DNA of 64,000 bases from Bacteriovoracaceae bacterium UBA6153 (GCA_002428265.1 DIUR01000033.1:434001-498000); one strand, 5' to 3'. Shown: positions 8,800 through 18,471, counted from the stretch's first letter. Program-made: numbers and translations. The notes: generated by a model not told the origin, from the letters alone.

Positions 8800-9576
8800 T
8801 TAAAAATTAGATTCACAATATTTAATGGCGCTACTAAAAATCTTTTCTCCAAATCCCTTTTGGTCTTTTTTGTCTTTTCCAGAAGGATAAAGCCACTGAC
8901 TAATCGCTGCCTCTGGGTGTGGCATTAACCCAAAAATTCTTCCTGTCGGATCACAGACTCCTGCAATATTTTGATAAGAGCCATTCACATTTTCTGTATA
9001 ACTAAGAGCAATCTGCCCATTTTCATAAAGATTCTGATACGTTTTTTCTTGAGTGAGCTCATCGCCTTTAAATACAATTTTTCCTTCTCCATGCCTTATA
9101 GGCAAAGAGATAACCATTCCTTCAAGATCAGTAGTCCACGCACATAATGAAGGAGTGACATTTAAATCTACCCATTGGTTGATAAAATGACCTTGATCAT
9201 TATGAGTGAGTGTCATCTCTCTTGCCTCAAATGGTTTCGGCAACAGACCAAGTCTAACCAACGCCTGAAATCCATTACAGATACCGATAACTAATTTTTT
9301 ATCGTTGATAAACTTTTTAAGTTCAGCTTCAAAAGAGTATTTAATCTTCAGCGCCAGAATCTGCCCTGATCCAATTTCATCACCAAAAGAAAATCCGCCA
9401 GGCAGAGCAAGAATGTGAGCAGCGTTCAGCCTATGAGGATGAGAGATTAAATCTGAGATATGAATAATCTCAGCATTGATTCCCTGCTCGCGAAAAGCAG
9501 CGGCGGTTTCAACTTCGCAGTTAATCCCATCTCCTGTAATGATCAGCGCTTTAATATCACTTCGCTTTATAGTCAT
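8800..9576 (-). CDS. purQ: FGAM synthase glutaminase subunit
   Basis: PurQ releases ammonia from glutamine for PurL in FGAR to FGAM conversion. The 258-residue class I amidotransferase shows ALPGGFSFGDEIGSGQILA, the nucleophile motif GICNGFQAL, and a late HPEA that would complete the Cys-His-Glu triad. The ATG at 9574-9576 overlaps the purL stop (ATGA) and follows a GAGGGAG box, so it is preferred over an in-frame codon 13 residues upstream. A start there would run well inside purL. PurQ is longer than the roughly 225 residues of Bacillus-type PurQ and resembles the C-terminal glutaminase domain of long PurL enzymes, as if that domain had been detached. Confidence 0.94.
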   Translation of the reverse strand: MTIKRSDIKALIITGDGINCEVETAAAFREQGINAEIIHISDLISHPHRLNAAHILALPGGFSFGDEIGSGQILALKIKYSFEAELKKFINDKKLVIGICNGFQALVRLGLLPKPFEAREMTLTHNDQGHFINQWVDLNVTPSLCAWTTDLEGMVISLPIRHGEGKIVFKGDELTQEKTYQNLYENGQIALSYTENVNGSYQNIAGVCDPTGRIFGLMPHPEAAISQWLYPSGKDKKDQKGFGEKIFSSAIKYCESNF

Positions 9577-12500
9577 ACTAACTCCCTCGTCTGAATTTTG
9601 TAATGATCCATACACTCTGATCCACTTACCGCTAGAACACTGACTCCATCTAAAGCAACTGCGAGCATTTCATCATTGGTAGTTTTTCCAAGTCTGGTGA
9701 AAAAGTGTCCTGTCAGATTGTCTTCAAACTCACGGGCATCCTTGGGATTGACAGTGACTACAAATCGTCCGGCACCTTCATTAAAGAAAAACCCTGTCAG
9801 CTCATGCTTTTTCATCCCGCTTAATTCAATCTGCATTCCGTAAGGTGTTCCCATCATTTTTTCAGCAAGGGAAATCAAGACTCCTCCATCTGAGACGTCA
9901 TGAGAGCTTGCAATCAGTCCTTCTCTCATTGATTTATGAAATGTTCGATAGAGATCAAGCTGCTTTTTTCCATTGATATAAGGAAGTGGGTACTCAATTT
10001 TATAATCTTCATACAACTCACTTAACTCGAAAGCTGATTTTAGATTTAGGTGTTTTTCTCCGATTAAATAAATATAAGCATCGGCCGACTTCACTTCAGA
10101 AGTTGTTATCGTCTTTAAACCTGGGACTTTTCCCATGGCCGTCACCAGCAAGGTTGGTGGAACACTGATTTTTACTTTTTCATTTTCTGCGGTGACACCT
10201 ATGAAATCATTTTTCATACTGTCTTTTCCACTTACAAAAGGCATTCCATAAGAAATGCTCAAGTCATAAAGCGCCTTAGAGGCACGAACCAGATGGGACA
10301 ATTTTAATAATGCATCTGGATTTCTTGGTGATTCAATCGGATCTGGCCAGCAGAAATTATCAACAAGAACCATCTCATCTGGATTGGCCCCTACACATAC
10401 GGCGTTTCGAACAGCTTCATCCAGCGCATACTCTGCCATCAAATAAGAGTCATACTCACTCACTTTTGGACAAATCCCACAAGCAATAGCTATTGCATTA
10501 TCGGCATCTCCACCATGAGGCTTCATCCAAATAACTCCGGCATCACTTGGAGCAGAAAATCCTTTTTCACTTGAACCAGTAAAAGGCTTCACTAAAGTCG
10601 CCCCTTTGACTTCGTGATCATATCTTCTAATTAAATGTTCATGACTTCTTATATTGGGACTTCTAAAGAGATCGAGAAGGATTTCTTTGTAATTACCGGG
10701 AAGAGATTTTTTAGTAATTTTCTTTTTTATCCAATGAGCACTTTTAGTCTTTACATCAAAATGCGCATTGAGCTTCATTGGAAGAAGTGACTCATGTAAA
10801 AAGTGTAGCGAAAGCTCCGCGACTTTCTCACCATTGTATCTAATATTCAGTAATCCAGAATCAGTGAATTTTCCAATAACTGAGGCCTCAACATTTCTTT
10901 GCTCGGCAAGCTCTAAGAACTCAGCAATCGTCTCGCTTGCAACTGAAAACGTCATACGCTCCTGACTTTCACTGACCATCAATTCATAAGGGCTGAGTCC
11001 TGGGTATTTAACTAATGCCAATTCAAGATCGATATCAGCTCCATTAGTCAGTTGGGCCATCTCACCAACACTTGAACTTAACCCACCCGCACCGTTATCA
11101 GTGACACTATTGAAAAGACCATGACTTCTAGCTTCGATTAAAAAATCACTCAGACGCTTTTGAGTAATAGGATCTCCAATCTGCACCACTGAAGATGGCA
11201 CACCATCAACTAGCTCCATAGAGCTAAAAGTCGCTCCATGAATCCCATCCTTACCAATGCGTCCTCCGGCCATGACAATCAGGTCTCCGGGGCGCTGTCC
11301 TTTTTCAAAAGTATTATGATTATTTTCAATTTGTGGCATCACTCCAACGGTGCCACAAAAAACCAGTGGCTTTCCGACAAAGTCTCTATCAAAAACGAAG
11401 GCCCCATTAACTGTGGGAATTCCACTTTTATTTCCACCATCTTGAACACCTTGATGAACTCCGGCCTTTATCCTGTCTGGATTTTTCAATAAAAGCGGCA
11501 TCGAGATGTCATTGTCTTTGAAATAATTATTTTCTGCCAAACAAAAGACGTTAGTGTTAGCTATAGGTTTTGCTCCAAGCCCTACTCCTAAAATATCGCG
11601 ATTGACTCCTAATATTCCAGTAAGTGCTCCACCGTATGGATCTAGTGCACTAGGAGAATTATGAGTCTCAACCTTTATACAAACATCAACATTGTCATCA
11701 AAGCGAACAATTCCTGCATTATCGTGAAAAATTGAAATGAGCCAAGGAAGCTTCCTGTCTTCTTTAATTTTTAAAGTTGATCCTCTGATAAATGTTTTAA
11801 AAATCCCGGGAATTTTCATTTCACCTAGGGCCTTTACCCCCATTGGTAAATTCGATTCGCTATAAGTAATCTCAGAAGAAAAGATCTTGTGTTTGCAATG
11901 CTCACTCCAGCTTTGAGCGATAATCTCCATCTCAACATCTGTAGGGTTTCTTTCTAATTTTTTATAATGGTTTTTAATATGTGCTAACTCTTCTTTGCTC
12001 AAGGCCCAGCAATTCTTTGAATTTAATTCACTTAACTCACTGTCATTAATGTCTAAGTTAATTAAGGCCATCTGCTGAGCAGTGATGTCGACATTGGGAA
12101 AAGTAATATTTTTTAAGCGCGTATTGTGAACAAGTTCATCAAAGCTTGTAACAGTCACTTTATGTAATAAAAAGTTGGCCATTTTTTCATAAGTTAGTTT
12201 CTGAAGTTTTTCTGGATTTAAATCAATACCTTCTACAAAGTACATAGCGCCGGAAGAGACATTGAGATTTCGTTTTTTTAAGGCCGGTAAAAGTTTCAGT
12301 GCTTCTTTTGCTGCATGGGCTGAATTATCAGTCACTCCCGGACGAAAACCGATATCAATCATGAAAGGTCTTGTGAATCCTTTTTCTTTTATCCATCCGT
12401 GATACTCTTCTGAATTGGTGCTTTCAGAGCTAAATAACGTCTCCGTCACGCTATCGGTAAAAACCTCTGAAGCGTAAGCATGGATGCCTTCGATTTTTTC

Positions 12501-12656
12501 ATCTGTTTCCACTAAAAAATAGCGAACTTCAAAAATTCTTTCAAACTCAGTCTGGGTAAAATCCTTAAACCATTTTTTTAAAGCATTCTCATTTGCAGTA
12601 ACATTTTTGAGACTATGCTGATTAGGATAAATTTCAAAGCGATAAACATGGCCCAT
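9573..12656 (-). CDS. purL: FGAM synthase, long-type synthetase subunit
   Basis: PurL converts FGAR, ATP and ammonia to FGAM. At 1027 residues it is far longer than small PurL (about 740) and shorter than the fused E. coli type (about 1295). Residues 1-150 occupy the place of the PurS-like N-terminal domain. The linker domain and the QSWSEHCKHKIF motif follow near residue 250, and then the two PurM-like halves with CIKVETHNSPSALDPYGGA, NGAGGLSSSVGEMAQ and SHDVSDGGV. The glutaminase domain is absent and is supplied by the overlapping purQ. No separate purS is needed. The ATG has an AGGGA box and overlaps the end of purN by 23 bases. Confidence 0.95.
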   Translation of the reverse strand: MGHVYRFEIYPNQHSLKNVTANENALKKWFKDFTQTEFERIFEVRYFLVETDEKIEGIHAYASEVFTDSVTETLFSSESTNSEEYHGWIKEKGFTRPFMIDIGFRPGVTDNSAHAAKEALKLLPALKKRNLNVSSGAMYFVEGIDLNPEKLQKLTYEKMANFLLHKVTVTSFDELVHNTRLKNITFPNVDITAQQMALINLDINDSELSELNSKNCWALSKEELAHIKNHYKKLERNPTDVEMEIIAQSWSEHCKHKIFSSEITYSESNLPMGVKALGEMKIPGIFKTFIRGSTLKIKEDRKLPWLISIFHDNAGIVRFDDNVDVCIKVETHNSPSALDPYGGALTGILGVNRDILGVGLGAKPIANTNVFCLAENNYFKDNDISMPLLLKNPDRIKAGVHQGVQDGGNKSGIPTVNGAFVFDRDFVGKPLVFCGTVGVMPQIENNHNTFEKGQRPGDLIVMAGGRIGKDGIHGATFSSMELVDGVPSSVVQIGDPITQKRLSDFLIEARSHGLFNSVTDNGAGGLSSSVGEMAQLTNGADIDLELALVKYPGLSPYELMVSESQERMTFSVASETIAEFLELAEQRNVEASVIGKFTDSGLLNIRYNGEKVAELSLHFLHESLLPMKLNAHFDVKTKSAHWIKKKITKKSLPGNYKEILLDLFRSPNIRSHEHLIRRYDHEVKGATLVKPFTGSSEKGFSAPSDAGVIWMKPHGGDADNAIAIACGICPKVSEYDSYLMAEYALDEAVRNAVCVGANPDEMVLVDNFCWPDPIESPRNPDALLKLSHLVRASKALYDLSISYGMPFVSGKDSMKNDFIGVTAENEKVKISVPPTLLVTAMGKVPGLKTITTSEVKSADAYIYLIGEKHLNLKSAFELSELYEDYKIEYPLPYINGKKQLDLYRTFHKSMREGLIASSHDVSDGGVLISLAEKMMGTPYGMQIELSGMKKHELTGFFFNEGAGRFVVTVNPKDAREFEDNLTGHFFTRLGKTTNDEMLAVALDGVSVLAVSGSECMDHYKIQTRELV

Positions 12657-13227
12657 AAAAATCCCTGATAAGTTTTTCTATTACTATTGGATAAAAATGA
12701 TTTTCTAGATTAAGTCCGCGTGCTTTAAAATCTTCAAAGCTCTCTCCCGGAATTAAGTCAAAACTCTGTTGCGCAATGATCTCTCCGGTATCCACTCCTG
12801 AATCAACGTAGTGGACAGTGCACCCCGAAGTTTTAACTTGTGCCCTAAAGGCTTCCCCGTAACCATCCAGCCCTGGAAAATCTGGCAATAGTGAGGGATG
12901 AATGTTGATAATTCTTTTTTCAAATCTCTTAACAAAATGCTCTGTCAAAATCTTCATGTAGCCGGCAAGGATAATGAGATCTGGATTATAATCTATAAGA
13001 AGTTTGATAATTTTTTTATCAAAGTCCTCACGGCTTTCTTCCTTTTTTTTTGTAACATTTAAAGCAGGAATATTGTTAAAAGTTGCACGCTCTAAAACTC
13101 TTGCTTTCTTTTTATCGCTTATCACACAGACGACTTCCGCCTGTTGAGAATTTTTTGCCCAATTCATGATTGCCTCAGCATTTGAGCCTGATCCCGAAGC
13201 TAGAATGGCAAGTTTGATCTTTTTCAT
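12634..13227 (-). CDS. purN: phosphoribosylglycinamide formyltransferase
   Basis: PurN formylates GAR with 10-formyl-tetrahydrofolate, the third step to IMP. The 197-residue length is typical. The N-terminus has the phosphate-binding loop ILASGSGSNAEAI. The catalytic region reads IINIHPSLLPDFPGLDGYGEA, with the Asn and His of the active site, followed by GCTVHYVDSGVDTGEIIAQ. Its ATG directly abuts the purD stop with no spacer, and its end overlaps purL. No formate-dependent PurT is seen, so this step depends on folate. Confidence 0.95.
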   Translation of the reverse strand: MKKIKLAILASGSGSNAEAIMNWAKNSQQAEVVCVISDKKKARVLERATFNNIPALNVTKKKEESREDFDKKIIKLLIDYNPDLIILAGYMKILTEHFVKRFEKRIINIHPSLLPDFPGLDGYGEAFRAQVKTSGCTVHYVDSGVDTGEIIAQQSFDLIPGESFEDFKARGLNLENHFYPIVIEKLIRDFYGPCLSL

Positions 13228-14538
13228 TTATAAAAGCCCACTCCCAATGTCAGTGCGGTACTGAGCGCCGTCAAAATGAATTTGCGATACATATTCATAA
13301 GCTTTTGCTCTGGCAAAAGTGTAGGTCACGGCCATTGAAGTAATTCCTAAAACTCTTCCACCTTTTGTTTTGAGCTCATTCTTGTTTTTTTCAACTCCTG
13401 CCATGAATAAAAAGTCATAGGGAGATAAATTGAAAGTTGAATCAATTTTTACCGAGTCACCTGTCCTCACTTTCACTCCCTCGGTTCCCGGATAACCATG
13501 AGCGGCCATAACCACATGAACAGCTTTCATCTCTTTAGTCTTAGGACTCATTCTTTTGAGTTCACTTTGTAGTTTTTTTATTTCCCCTTTAGCAGAAGCG
13601 AGAAACCATGGGAGGATATCCTCATCCATCAGAGGAAGAAGAACCTGAGTTTCAGGGTCTCCCAAGCGCGTATTGAACTCTAAAACTTTCCAACCCGAGC
13701 TTGTTTTCATGAGACCCGCAAAAAGAATCCCGCTGAAGGCCTCTCCCCTTTTGGACATCTCTGTCATCATGGGTTTAAACACACTAGCATTCATCCATTC
13801 AATATCTTTTTCACTCACAATAGCTGCTGGTGAATACACGCCCATGCCACCTGTGTTTGGCCCTTGATCGTTATTTTTTAGTCTTTTATGATCGCAAGCA
13901 GTGCCTAAAAAAGTAAAACTTTCACCATCACAAAGAGCAAAAGCTGAAACTTCCATCCCTTCTAAATACTCTTCAATGATAATGTGAGAAACATTTTCTC
14001 CCAGCATCTGCTCTTTCATAAATCCAATGACAGCAAGGCGGGCTTCATTTTTACTTAAACAGACAACGACACCTTTTCCTTGAGCAAGGCCGTCACATTT
14101 GACGACCATTTTTTGATTTTGACTTTCTTCAATATATTTCAAAGCAAGATCAGCGTCGAAGAACTCAGCAAAACCAGCAGTCGGAACCTTGGCATCCATC
14201 ATGACTTTTTTAGCAAACGCTTTTGAAGCTTCAAGTAAGCTTGCGGCCTTTGTAGGGCCCACAATTAAAAGATTATTTTCTCTAAAGAGATCAACGATTC
14301 CAGAAGATAGAGAGGCTTCAGGACCCACTATGGTTAAGTCTACTTTTTCTTTGATAGCAAGCTTTAATAGTTCAGCAGAATTTGTGGCCTCCACCGATTC
14401 AATCTGCAGATTGGGAAGTGTCTCTTTCATGGCCGAGTTCCCTGGGCTCACAATAACTTTACAAACTTTGGGAGACTGGCCCATTGCCCACGAAATTGCA
14501 TGCTCACGCCCACCTGAACCTATAATAAGAACTCTCAC
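13228..14538 (-). CDS. purD: phosphoribosylamine-glycine ligase
   Basis: PurD joins phosphoribosylamine and glycine to GAR using ATP. The 436-residue ATP-grasp enzyme starts VLIIGSGGREHAISWAM. It contains VVKCDGLAQGKGVVVC in the ATP-binding region, NDQGPNTGGMGVYSP, and the metal-binding NTRLGDPETQ. The start codon is GTG at 14536-14538 with an AGAGG box; it overlaps the purC stop as GTGA, which implies translational coupling. All parts of the family are present. Confidence 0.96.
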   Translation of the reverse strand: MRVLIIGSGGREHAISWAMGQSPKVCKVIVSPGNSAMKETLPNLQIESVEATNSAELLKLAIKEKVDLTIVGPEASLSSGIVDLFRENNLLIVGPTKAASLLEASKAFAKKVMMDAKVPTAGFAEFFDADLALKYIEESQNQKMVVKCDGLAQGKGVVVCLSKNEARLAVIGFMKEQMLGENVSHIIIEEYLEGMEVSAFALCDGESFTFLGTACDHKRLKNNDQGPNTGGMGVYSPAAIVSEKDIEWMNASVFKPMMTEMSKRGEAFSGILFAGLMKTSSGWKVLEFNTRLGDPETQVLLPLMDEDILPWFLASAKGEIKKLQSELKRMSPKTKEMKAVHVVMAAHGYPGTEGVKVRTGDSVKIDSTFNLSPYDFLFMAGVEKNKNELKTKGGRVLGITSMAVTYTFARAKAYEYVSQIHFDGAQYRTDIGSGLL

Positions 14539-15677
14539 ATATACCTCTGGGAATAATTTTCAAGACTAAAATCTTCGGAAAAATACTTTTGTCCGAAAAC
14601 TTTTTGCGTAACTGCATTTGCGTAACTTTTATAAACGCTCTGTGCTCTCTCCAGAATCTTAGGGGAAAGGGCCTCTGGCGCTAGATGGTATTTTTCTAAG
14701 CAGATAGTTTTAAAATCCACTCCACTTATCAAACTTTCTTTTTTAGATTTCTCTAAAGCATCATACCAAGCGCTATCTTTATAAGACTCTCGCAAAAATT
14801 CTTTCGAAAAACTCTTATCTTTATAATGAAGTCTCAACTCATCTATTCCAATTGAATCAACTAGCATAAAATTTCGATGACTTTCATTGCCAGAAACAAA
14901 GGCCATCTCAAGCTTTCCATCAATTAGCTTTAAACCAAGCTCGTGATGAAAATTGTATAAATTAAGGGCAATCAAATGAGTCATTTGCTGAAGATTGATC
15001 CACTCTTCATCATTAATGCCCGCTATTTTTTGGGCCTCAACATAATCAAGATACCTATCACCTTTTTCTAATTTGGTAGAAAAATCAATGGCAGGTGTCT
15101 TCAGCATTCCAAACTCAGGAATACTTTCAAACCCAAAAGCTCTCCACTTAGAGAGATCCTCCCCTAATCTTTTAGAAAGAGAATTGCCCTGTGGAAGACC
15201 TAGTCTGAAAATGATCTCCAATGGCACAAGAGTCTCTACTGGCCTTGAAACATAAGCTGAATAATCATAGCGATTATTCGTTTCAGCAGGCCTTAAAACC
15301 TTGATGTTTTGAACAGTCATTATTGGGCGATCTTCTAGTATTGTTAAATGTTGAGCGTGATGTTTAAGGCCATTTTTACAATACTCAATATACTGAGCAG
15401 AGTTTTCTAATGCTTTTAAATAGTCTGCTGAAAAAGCATCGCTTAGTGCTTTTGAGGAAAAAAGCTTTTTCCAATTTAGAGGGTTTTCAAGGAACTGGAA
15501 AAAACTTTTTCCCATCAAAGCAAGAGAGAGTCCTTTGTCATTTAATTGGTCGGGCATCTCTCCCCAATCAAAAACTGAGTAGCGGTCTGAGAACTCAAAG
15601 ACCAGGCTTTTTGCAGACACTTCTCCCCTGACATTTTTTACCGATCCACGGTATAAGACAGGTGGCAAATTTGTCAT
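14535..15677 (-). CDS. purC: SAICAR synthetase, long divergent form
   Basis: PurC joins CAIR and aspartate to SAICAR with ATP. The family start is clear: LYRGSVKNVRG, then FEFSDRYSVFDWGEMPDQL, corresponding to the FSDRxSxFD motif. ETNNRYDYSAYVSRPVET and VPLEIIFRLGLPQGNSL follow. The protein is 380 residues, against roughly 240 in E. coli and about 300 in yeast. The second half is divergent: the aspartate/metal region common in other members is replaced by KLEMAFVSGNESHRNFMLVD, and an extra helical C-terminal region follows. Position between purF and purD, plus the absence of any other purC here, supports the role. Confidence 0.88.
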   Translation of the reverse strand: MTNLPPVLYRGSVKNVRGEVSAKSLVFEFSDRYSVFDWGEMPDQLNDKGLSLALMGKSFFQFLENPLNWKKLFSSKALSDAFSADYLKALENSAQYIEYCKNGLKHHAQHLTILEDRPIMTVQNIKVLRPAETNNRYDYSAYVSRPVETLVPLEIIFRLGLPQGNSLSKRLGEDLSKWRAFGFESIPEFGMLKTPAIDFSTKLEKGDRYLDYVEAQKIAGINDEEWINLQQMTHLIALNLYNFHHELGLKLIDGKLEMAFVSGNESHRNFMLVDSIGIDELRLHYKDKSFSKEFLRESYKDSAWYDALEKSKKESLISGVDFKTICLEKYHLAPEALSPKILERAQSVYKSYANAVTQKVFGQKYFSEDFSLENYSQRYM

Positions 15678-15680
15678 ACA

Positions 15681-17192
15681 TTACTCCCTATGAAGGCTTC
15701 TCATATCTTGAAATTTCTTCGCACTGGCAATATCAACAGGGTAACAACCATTGATACAGGCCATGCAAAGGCCTTCTTTATCTATGCTTTTTTTAGTTGC
15801 GGATTCACTTAAGTAAATTAATTTATTAGCACCAAGGTAGGCCGCAACGAGTGCAACTGTACGGTTACTTGCCACCAGCTCATTTGGATCTGGAAAATCC
15901 ACTCCGTAATAACATGGGTATCTAATTGGTGGACAAGTGGTTGCAAAATAAACTTCATTGGCCCCAGCTTCTTTAACCATTTCAATAATGCGCTTTGAAG
16001 TTGTTCCACGGACGATGCTATCGTCCAGAAGCAAAATATTTTTACCTTTGATTTCACTGGCAATGGCCGTGAGTTTTAATTGCACAGCGCGCTTTCTACT
16101 TTCTTGTGTATTGAGAATAAAACTTCGTTGGATGTAACGGTTTTTTATTAAAACTTCTCTATAAGGAATTTTTAATGTTTCACTTAAACTGATGGCCGCA
16201 ACTCTGCTGGTTTCAGGAATTGGCACGACCAGATCAGGTTTGATTTCACCACTATCAATCAAGGCCTGGATTTCTCCGGCCAGATTTTTTCCAAATTCAA
16301 GCCTGGTCGAATAAACACTTCGCTCTTCCAGGACACTTTCTGGATTAGCGAAATACACCCACTCAAACATGCAGGACTTTGGTGCAATATTTTTTAGTTT
16401 TGAATAATCAACAGATGAAAAAATCTCTCCTGTTTGATCAATAAAAAGAATTTCTCCAGGAGCAAGATCCCTGATAACGTCGTAACCTAAAAAATTGAGA
16501 GAATTTGACTCTGAGGCCAGGCAATAACTTTTTCCAAAATGCTTAGGGTGGGCAAGCTTCTCTTCTTCAGTCAGTCTTCTTTCTCCGAGAATTAATGGTC
16601 TCAATCCATGTGGATCTCTGAAAGCAAATAATCCCTGGTCAGCAAGCAGTCCTAAAACAGAAAAGCCCCCCTTCGCTTGATCAAAAAGATTTTTTACAGC
16701 TTTCTGAAAAAGATCAAAGTGATGGGCACCAGCTTGTTTTTCTTTTAATCCATCAGAGAGAATATTAAGAAGAGCTTCAAGATCATTATTAGTGAATAAA
16801 TGACGGCGTTTATCTTGAAGTAAATGTTGTTTTAACTCAAAGTAATTAACAATGTTGCCATTGTGAACCATTCCAATTCCATGAGGGTAATTAATGGTCA
16901 TTGGCTGGATGTCGCGTTTAGCGTCTATTGGTGACTTATTTTTTTCTTTTGGTCCAACTGTAGCATAGCGGGTATGAGCGATACTCATCTGTCCTGAAAA
17001 GCCCGCTAGGATTTCAGGACGAAAGACATCGCTGACCAGGCCCGAGTCTTTATAGTGGTGAAAATTTTTATCATTGAAATCAAAGCTTAGAATTCCAGCG
17101 GCGTCTTGTCCTCGGTGCTGCAATAAAAGCAGACCTTGATAGACTTCCTGAAATGAATAAGGTGTACCAAAGACACCTACGATTCCACACAT
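15681..17192 (-). CDS. purF: amidophosphoribosyltransferase
   Basis: PurF makes phosphoribosylamine from PRPP and glutamine, the committed step of purine synthesis, and is usually feedback-inhibited by AMP and GMP. The 503-residue protein starts MCGIVGVFGT with the nucleophile Cys2, so no long propeptide is present. QHRGQDAAGI and AHTRYATVG follow in the Ntn-hydrolase domain. The phosphoribosyltransferase half has LLLDDSIVRGTTSKRI, the PRPP-binding loop. It is the first gene of the operon purF-C-D-N-L-Q-H-M, with purC starting 3 bases after it. Its upstream region is shared with the divergent purK. Confidence 0.97.
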   Translation of the reverse strand: MCGIVGVFGTPYSFQEVYQGLLLLQHRGQDAAGILSFDFNDKNFHHYKDSGLVSDVFRPEILAGFSGQMSIAHTRYATVGPKEKNKSPIDAKRDIQPMTINYPHGIGMVHNGNIVNYFELKQHLLQDKRRHLFTNNDLEALLNILSDGLKEKQAGAHHFDLFQKAVKNLFDQAKGGFSVLGLLADQGLFAFRDPHGLRPLILGERRLTEEEKLAHPKHFGKSYCLASESNSLNFLGYDVIRDLAPGEILFIDQTGEIFSSVDYSKLKNIAPKSCMFEWVYFANPESVLEERSVYSTRLEFGKNLAGEIQALIDSGEIKPDLVVPIPETSRVAAISLSETLKIPYREVLIKNRYIQRSFILNTQESRKRAVQLKLTAIASEIKGKNILLLDDSIVRGTTSKRIIEMVKEAGANEVYFATTCPPIRYPCYYGVDFPDPNELVASNRTVALVAAYLGANKLIYLSESATKKSIDKEGLCMACINGCYPVDIASAKKFQDMRSLHRE

Positions 17193-17209
17193 CTAAACTT
17201 ATACCTTTG

Positions 17210-17224
17210 ATTAGTAAAACTAAT
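17210..17224. promoter_or_regulatory. inverted repeat in the purF/purK divergent promoter region
   Basis: ATTAGT-AAA-ACTAAT is a perfect repeat with 6-base arms, 18 bases before the purF start. It lies in the 124-base region between the two divergent purine transcription units. The position suits an operator for a purine repressor, but it does not resemble the E. coli PurR box or the Bacillus PurBox as I know them. Such AT-rich repeats can occur by chance. Confidence 0.35.
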
Positions 17225-17316
17225 AGTAGATAACAGAAGACTAATTTTAAATATGTGATGTGGCCAATAAAATCTTTGGTAATTTTAATTTTCTTCGGGC
17301 ACACTCGTGAATAAGT

Positions 17317-18471
17317 ATGAAACATTTAAACTCCCAGTCTGTTCTAGGAATTTTAGGTAGTGGTCAACTCGCTCGTATGACGACTCTCGCCGCAAGTGAT
17401 TTCGGAATCCTTTCACATATTTACTGCAATGAAAAAAATCATGAAACATTGAGTCCAGCTAGTCTTGTCGCTGCAAACACAACGCGTGGAAGCTTTAACG
17501 ACTTAGAAAAGATTCTGGATTTCTGTCAAAGTTGTGACATCGTAACCTTAGAAAATGAGTTTATTGACCAGAATATCCTTGAGGCCATAGACCAAAAATT
17601 TCCTGGTAAACTTTTTCCAAATTCAAAAACATTTAAAAAAATTGGCGATAAAATCTCAGAGAAAAAATCTTTCAGAGAAGCAGGCCTCAATGTTGTGCCT
17701 TCTGCAGAGGTCAAATCAATTGATGACGTTTTAATTTTTTGTAATAAACATGGATACCCTGCTGTCTTAAAAAGCTCAAAAGGTGGCTATGATGGGTATG
17801 GGAATATTACTCTTAAATCAGAAGACTCAGTCAGAGAAAATTTTTCAAAACTAAAGGGAGACCTTTTAATTGAAGCTTTCATTAACTATAAAATGGAAGT
17901 TGCTACCATGGTCGCAAGAAACTCTAATGGTGAAATGGTCGTCTACCCTGTGGCCCATACCATTCAGGAAAATCATATTTGTCATTATGTCAGTGCTCCT
18001 GCTGAAATATCAGTGCAGCTTGAAGAAAAAATCATCCATGCTGCAAAAAAAGCGATGGAGAGCATCGAAGCTGTTGGAATTTTTGCTTTCGAATTTTTTA
18101 TCGATCATAATTCAGAAATCTATTTGAATGAGTCAGCTCCGCGCCCTCATAATAGCGGTCATTATAGTCTTGAAGGATGTGAGACATCTCAGTTTCACAA
18201 TCATGTAAGAAGCGTTTTTAATCTTCCACTAGGAAGTACTAAGCTGAACTCTCCTCAAGTCATGATGCTCAACTTACTCGGAACTCAAAATAAAATCGCA
18301 AAACTTTCTCCCATAAAAGACTTTATGCAAGTACCAAGATCTTATCTTCATCTCTATGGAAAAAAAGAATCAAAGATTGGAAGAAAAATGGGTCACTATA
18401 CTCTACTCGGCGACGACAAGAAAAAAATGTTTGAGCAACTACAATCACTAAAATCGGAATATACATTATGA
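17317..18471 (+). CDS. purK: N5-carboxyaminoimidazole ribonucleotide synthetase
   Basis: PurK carboxylates AIR to N5-CAIR using ATP and bicarbonate. The 384-residue ATP-grasp protein starts LGILGSGQLARMTTLAA, the family's dinucleotide-fold-like opening. It then has LENEFID, FPNSKTFKKIGDKISEK, AVLKSSKGGYDGYGN for ATP binding, and NESAPRPHNSGHYS. It is divergent from purF and overlaps purE by four bases (ATGA), so the two enzymes of this step are made together. The ribosome-binding site is weak. Confidence 0.96.
   Translation: MKHLNSQSVLGILGSGQLARMTTLAASDFGILSHIYCNEKNHETLSPASLVAANTTRGSFNDLEKILDFCQSCDIVTLENEFIDQNILEAIDQKFPGKLFPNSKTFKKIGDKISEKKSFREAGLNVVPSAEVKSIDDVLIFCNKHGYPAVLKSSKGGYDGYGNITLKSEDSVRENFSKLKGDLLIEAFINYKMEVATMVARNSNGEMVVYPVAHTIQENHICHYVSAPAEISVQLEEKIIHAAKKAMESIEAVGIFAFEFFIDHNSEIYLNESAPRPHNSGHYSLEGCETSQFHNHVRSVFNLPLGSTKLNSPQVMMLNLLGTQNKIAKLSPIKDFMQVPRSYLHLYGKKESKIGRKMGHYTLLGDDKKKMFEQLQSLKSEYTL

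Noticed and set aside
8800..12656. purL/purQ as a single fused gene broken by a frameshift
   Set aside because: The ATGA overlap, a strong GAGGGAG box before purQ, and an intact N-terminus on PurQ show a genuine gene border.
9573..12656. Plus-strand open frames within purL, such as those at about 10000-11500
   Set aside because: They are antisense to a well-conserved gene and show no ribosome-binding site, domain or plausible composition.
17193..17316. Purine riboswitch upstream of purF or purK
   Set aside because: I see no three-helix purine aptamer with its conserved loop sequences, and the region is too short on each side.
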